A DNA stretch of 24,995 nucleotides from Actinomycetota bacterium (lineage in GTDB: Bacteria; Actinomycetota; Geothermincolia; Fen-727; Anoxymicrobiaceae). Positions 23,358 to 24,995 of the stretch are shown here, piece after piece. Each line of letters begins with the position of its first letter. The stretch's first letter is position 1. The notes below the pieces were generated by a model, which worked only from the letters and a program-made list of their open reading frames with translations, was not told the origin of the DNA and searched no databases. Both the position numbers and the translations under genes were made by a program. Location: assembly GCA_016649525.1 (NCBI GenBank), contig JAENXM010000004.1, positions 1 to 24,995 of the forward strand, read 5' to 3'.

Positions 23358-24614
23358 TTGACAAAAGGCAAAAAGGAAAGCGAACCGGACAAAGTAGTGC
23401 TGGCGTATTCGGGTGGGCTTGACACCTCGGTTCTGGTCAACTGGCTCACTGAGGAAAAGAATCTCTCAGTCATCGCACTTACCGCCGACCTGGGACAGCC
23501 TGGAGATATGGGGGCCATCCGCGAGAAGGCGTTAAAAAGCGGGGCGGTTGCCGCCGAGGTCGTGGACGCAAGGGATACTTTTGCGGAAGAGTTCATTATC
23601 CCGGCCCTGTGGGCGAACGCCCTCTACCAGGGTAACTACCCCCTGGCGACCGCCCTCGCAAGGCCTCTAATAGCGAAGCTACAGGTCGACGCGGCGCACA
23701 GGCATTGCGCACGTTACGTGGCGCACGGATGTACCGGTAAGGGTAACGACCAGGTACGCTTCGAGGTAGCGGTGGCGGCCCTCGACCCCTCCATGGAGAT
23801 CATCGCACCCATGCGCGAGTGGCTGATGACGCGCGATGAGGAGATCGAGTACGCGCGCGAGAGGAACATACCGGTGCCGGTGACCTCGGAGTCACCCTAC
23901 AGCGTCGATGAGAACCTCTGGGGAAGGTCCTGCGAGTGCGGCGTACTGGAGGATCCCTGGCAGGAGCCACCTGAAGACGCGTACGAATGGACCGTGTCCC
24001 CGGAGAGCGCGCCGGATAAGCCGGTGTATCTCGAAATCGGTTTTGAGGGTGGGGTCCCGGTATCCCTGGATGGGAACCGCGTAGGCATTGTAGAGCTAAT
24101 AGGGGTACTTAACCGTACCGGGGGCGATCACGGGGTTGGTCGCGTGGACATCATCGAGGACCGCCTTGTAGGGATCAAATCACGGGAGATATACGAGGCA
24201 CCGGCCGCCACGATTCTCGTCGCGGCGCACCGAGACCTTGAGCAGCTTACGCTGACGCGGGATGCCCTCGCGGGTAAACGTCCGCTCGAGCAAAGTGTCT
24301 CGGAGATGGCTTATGAAGGGCTATGGTTCAGCCCTCTGAATCGGGCCATCGAGGCTTTCAACGAATCGCTCGAAGGTAGGGTCACGGGGACCGTGCGGGT
24401 CAGGCTGTACAAGGGTAAAGCCACGGTTGTAGGGCGCCGATCGCCGAACTCGCTGTACGATCTCGGCCTTGCCACTTACGATGAGCGGGATGCATTCGAT
24501 CACACGGCGGCCACCGGATTCATAAAGCTCTGGGGGCTTCCCCTCAAGATATGGGCGGAAAGCGAAAGAGAGGCAGGAGGAGAAAAGGATGAAGATGTGG
24601 GGGGGCCGGTTTGA
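23358..24614 (+). CDS. argG: Argininosuccinate synthase ArgG
   Basis: ArgG condenses citrulline and aspartate using ATP. The PP-loop AYSGGLDTSVLV is near the N-terminus, CTGKGNDQVRFE is the substrate site, and SVDENLWGRSCECGVLEDPW is a further signature. The frame opens at GTG 23349, but GAGG (23346-23349) overlaps that codon and suits TTG 23358 with 8-base spacing, giving 418 residues beginning MTKGKKESEPDKV. It lies 14 bases after argR and overlaps argH by 26 bases. Confidence 0.96.
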   Translation: MTKGKKESEPDKVVLAYSGGLDTSVLVNWLTEEKNLSVIALTADLGQPGDMGAIREKALKSGAVAAEVVDARDTFAEEFIIPALWANALYQGNYPLATALARPLIAKLQVDAAHRHCARYVAHGCTGKGNDQVRFEVAVAALDPSMEIIAPMREWLMTRDEEIEYARERNIPVPVTSESPYSVDENLWGRSCECGVLEDPWQEPPEDAYEWTVSPESAPDKPVYLEIGFEGGVPVSLDGNRVGIVELIGVLNRTGGDHGVGRVDIIEDRLVGIKSREIYEAPAATILVAAHRDLEQLTLTRDALAGKRPLEQSVSEMAYEGLWFSPLNRAIEAFNESLEGRVTGTVRVRLYKGKATVVGRRSPNSLYDLGLATYDERDAFDHTAATGFIKLWGLPLKIWAESEREAGGEKDEDVGGPV

Positions 24615-24995
24615 GAAGGAGCCCGAGGGAGGATTCTTCTCCTTCACCTCGTCGCTCGGTTTCGACGTGCGACTTTACCCGTACGACATAAAGTGCACAG
24701 GGGCATGGGTGGTTGCGCTCGCGCACGCCGGTGTCATGACGGCCGACGAAGAAATAGCGATAACGCAGGCGCTGGAGCAGCTGAACGAAGAGCTCGAAGC
24801 CGGGTCCTTCGAGTTCTTCCCAACGGACGAGGACATACACACGGCGATCGAGCGAAGGGTCGAGGAGATAGCCGGTCCTTCCGGAGGGAAGATACGGACG
24901 GGACGGAGCCGAAACGACCAGGTCGCGACCGACATGCGCCTCTTCGTAATGGAGCACTGCGAAAGCATAACCGAGCTAGTCCGTTCTCTCCAGAA
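24589..24995 (+). CDS. argH: Argininosuccinate lyase ArgH (5' part)
   Basis: ArgH splits argininosuccinate into arginine and fumarate. About 135 codons are visible before the window ends, with no stop. The N-terminus MKMWGGRFEKEPEGGFFSF is classic. TDEDIHTAIERRV and TGRSRNDQVATDMRLF are the conserved substrate-binding segments; the catalytic SS-loop lies beyond the edge. AGGAGG (24575-24580) lies 8 bases before ATG 24589, inside the end of argG, so translation is probably coupled. The segment DIKCTGAWVVAL carries Trp where some families have His, as E. coli ArgH does. Confidence 0.95.
   Translation, partial: MKMWGGRFEKEPEGGFFSFTSSLGFDVRLYPYDIKCTGAWVVALAHAGVMTADEEIAITQALEQLNEELEAGSFEFFPTDEDIHTAIERRVEEIAGPSGGKIRTGRSRNDQVATDMRLFVMEHCESITELVRSLQ

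Overview
The window is a GC-rich, densely packed stretch of bacterial chromosome. Every real gene is on the + strand. I count 22 protein genes (two cut by the window edges), with no RNA genes, insertion sequences, CRISPR or phage genes. The content points to a deep-branching member of the Actinomycetota or a close relative, with moderate confidence. Three things support this: a division and cell-wall (dcw) cluster that goes straight from ftsQ to ftsZ with no ftsA; the arginine order argC-J-B-D-F-R-G-H, familiar from actinobacteria; and an rplU-rpmA pair with no protease gene between them and an L27 without the cleaved N-terminal extension, both of which Firmicutes usually have.

Positions 1-5834 hold the end of a dcw cluster: ftsW (3' part), murG, murC, murB, ddl and ftsQ, tightly spaced and probably one transcript. 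It makes the cytoplasmic peptidoglycan precursors, lipid II and the septal glycosyltransferase. AT-rich leader DNA (5835-6011) then precedes ftsZ. The main surprise follows: a second, clearly different full-length ftsZ (7322-8380), separated from the first by a 188-base leader. Both copies keep the GTP-binding and GTP-hydrolysis motifs.

Positions 8381-17435 are a translation and RNA block: a B12-binding-like radical SAM protein, its small radical-SAM-linked partner (DUF2344), an RNase E/G family nuclease, ribosomal proteins L21 and L27, an orphan single-domain response regulator, the ribosome-assembly GTPase Obg, and the first two proline enzymes, ProB and ProA.

Positions 17436-24995 are a complete-looking arginine operon, argC-argJ-argB-argD-argF-argR-argG, with argH running off the end. 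A consensus-like promoter (TTGCAT, 17 bases, TATAAT) overlaps a good ARG-box-like operator just upstream of argC, and the operon encodes its own repressor ArgR, so feedback control by arginine is likely. ArgJ together with the absence of argA suggests the cyclic acetyl-recycling route.

Many genes appear to start at TTG or GTG behind a well-placed Shine-Dalgarno sequence, often inside a longer open frame. I chose starts on that basis and say so in each entry. No gap between genes exceeds 300 bases. I did not find an obviously new system; the twin FtsZ arrangement and its leaders are the best candidates for something undescribed.
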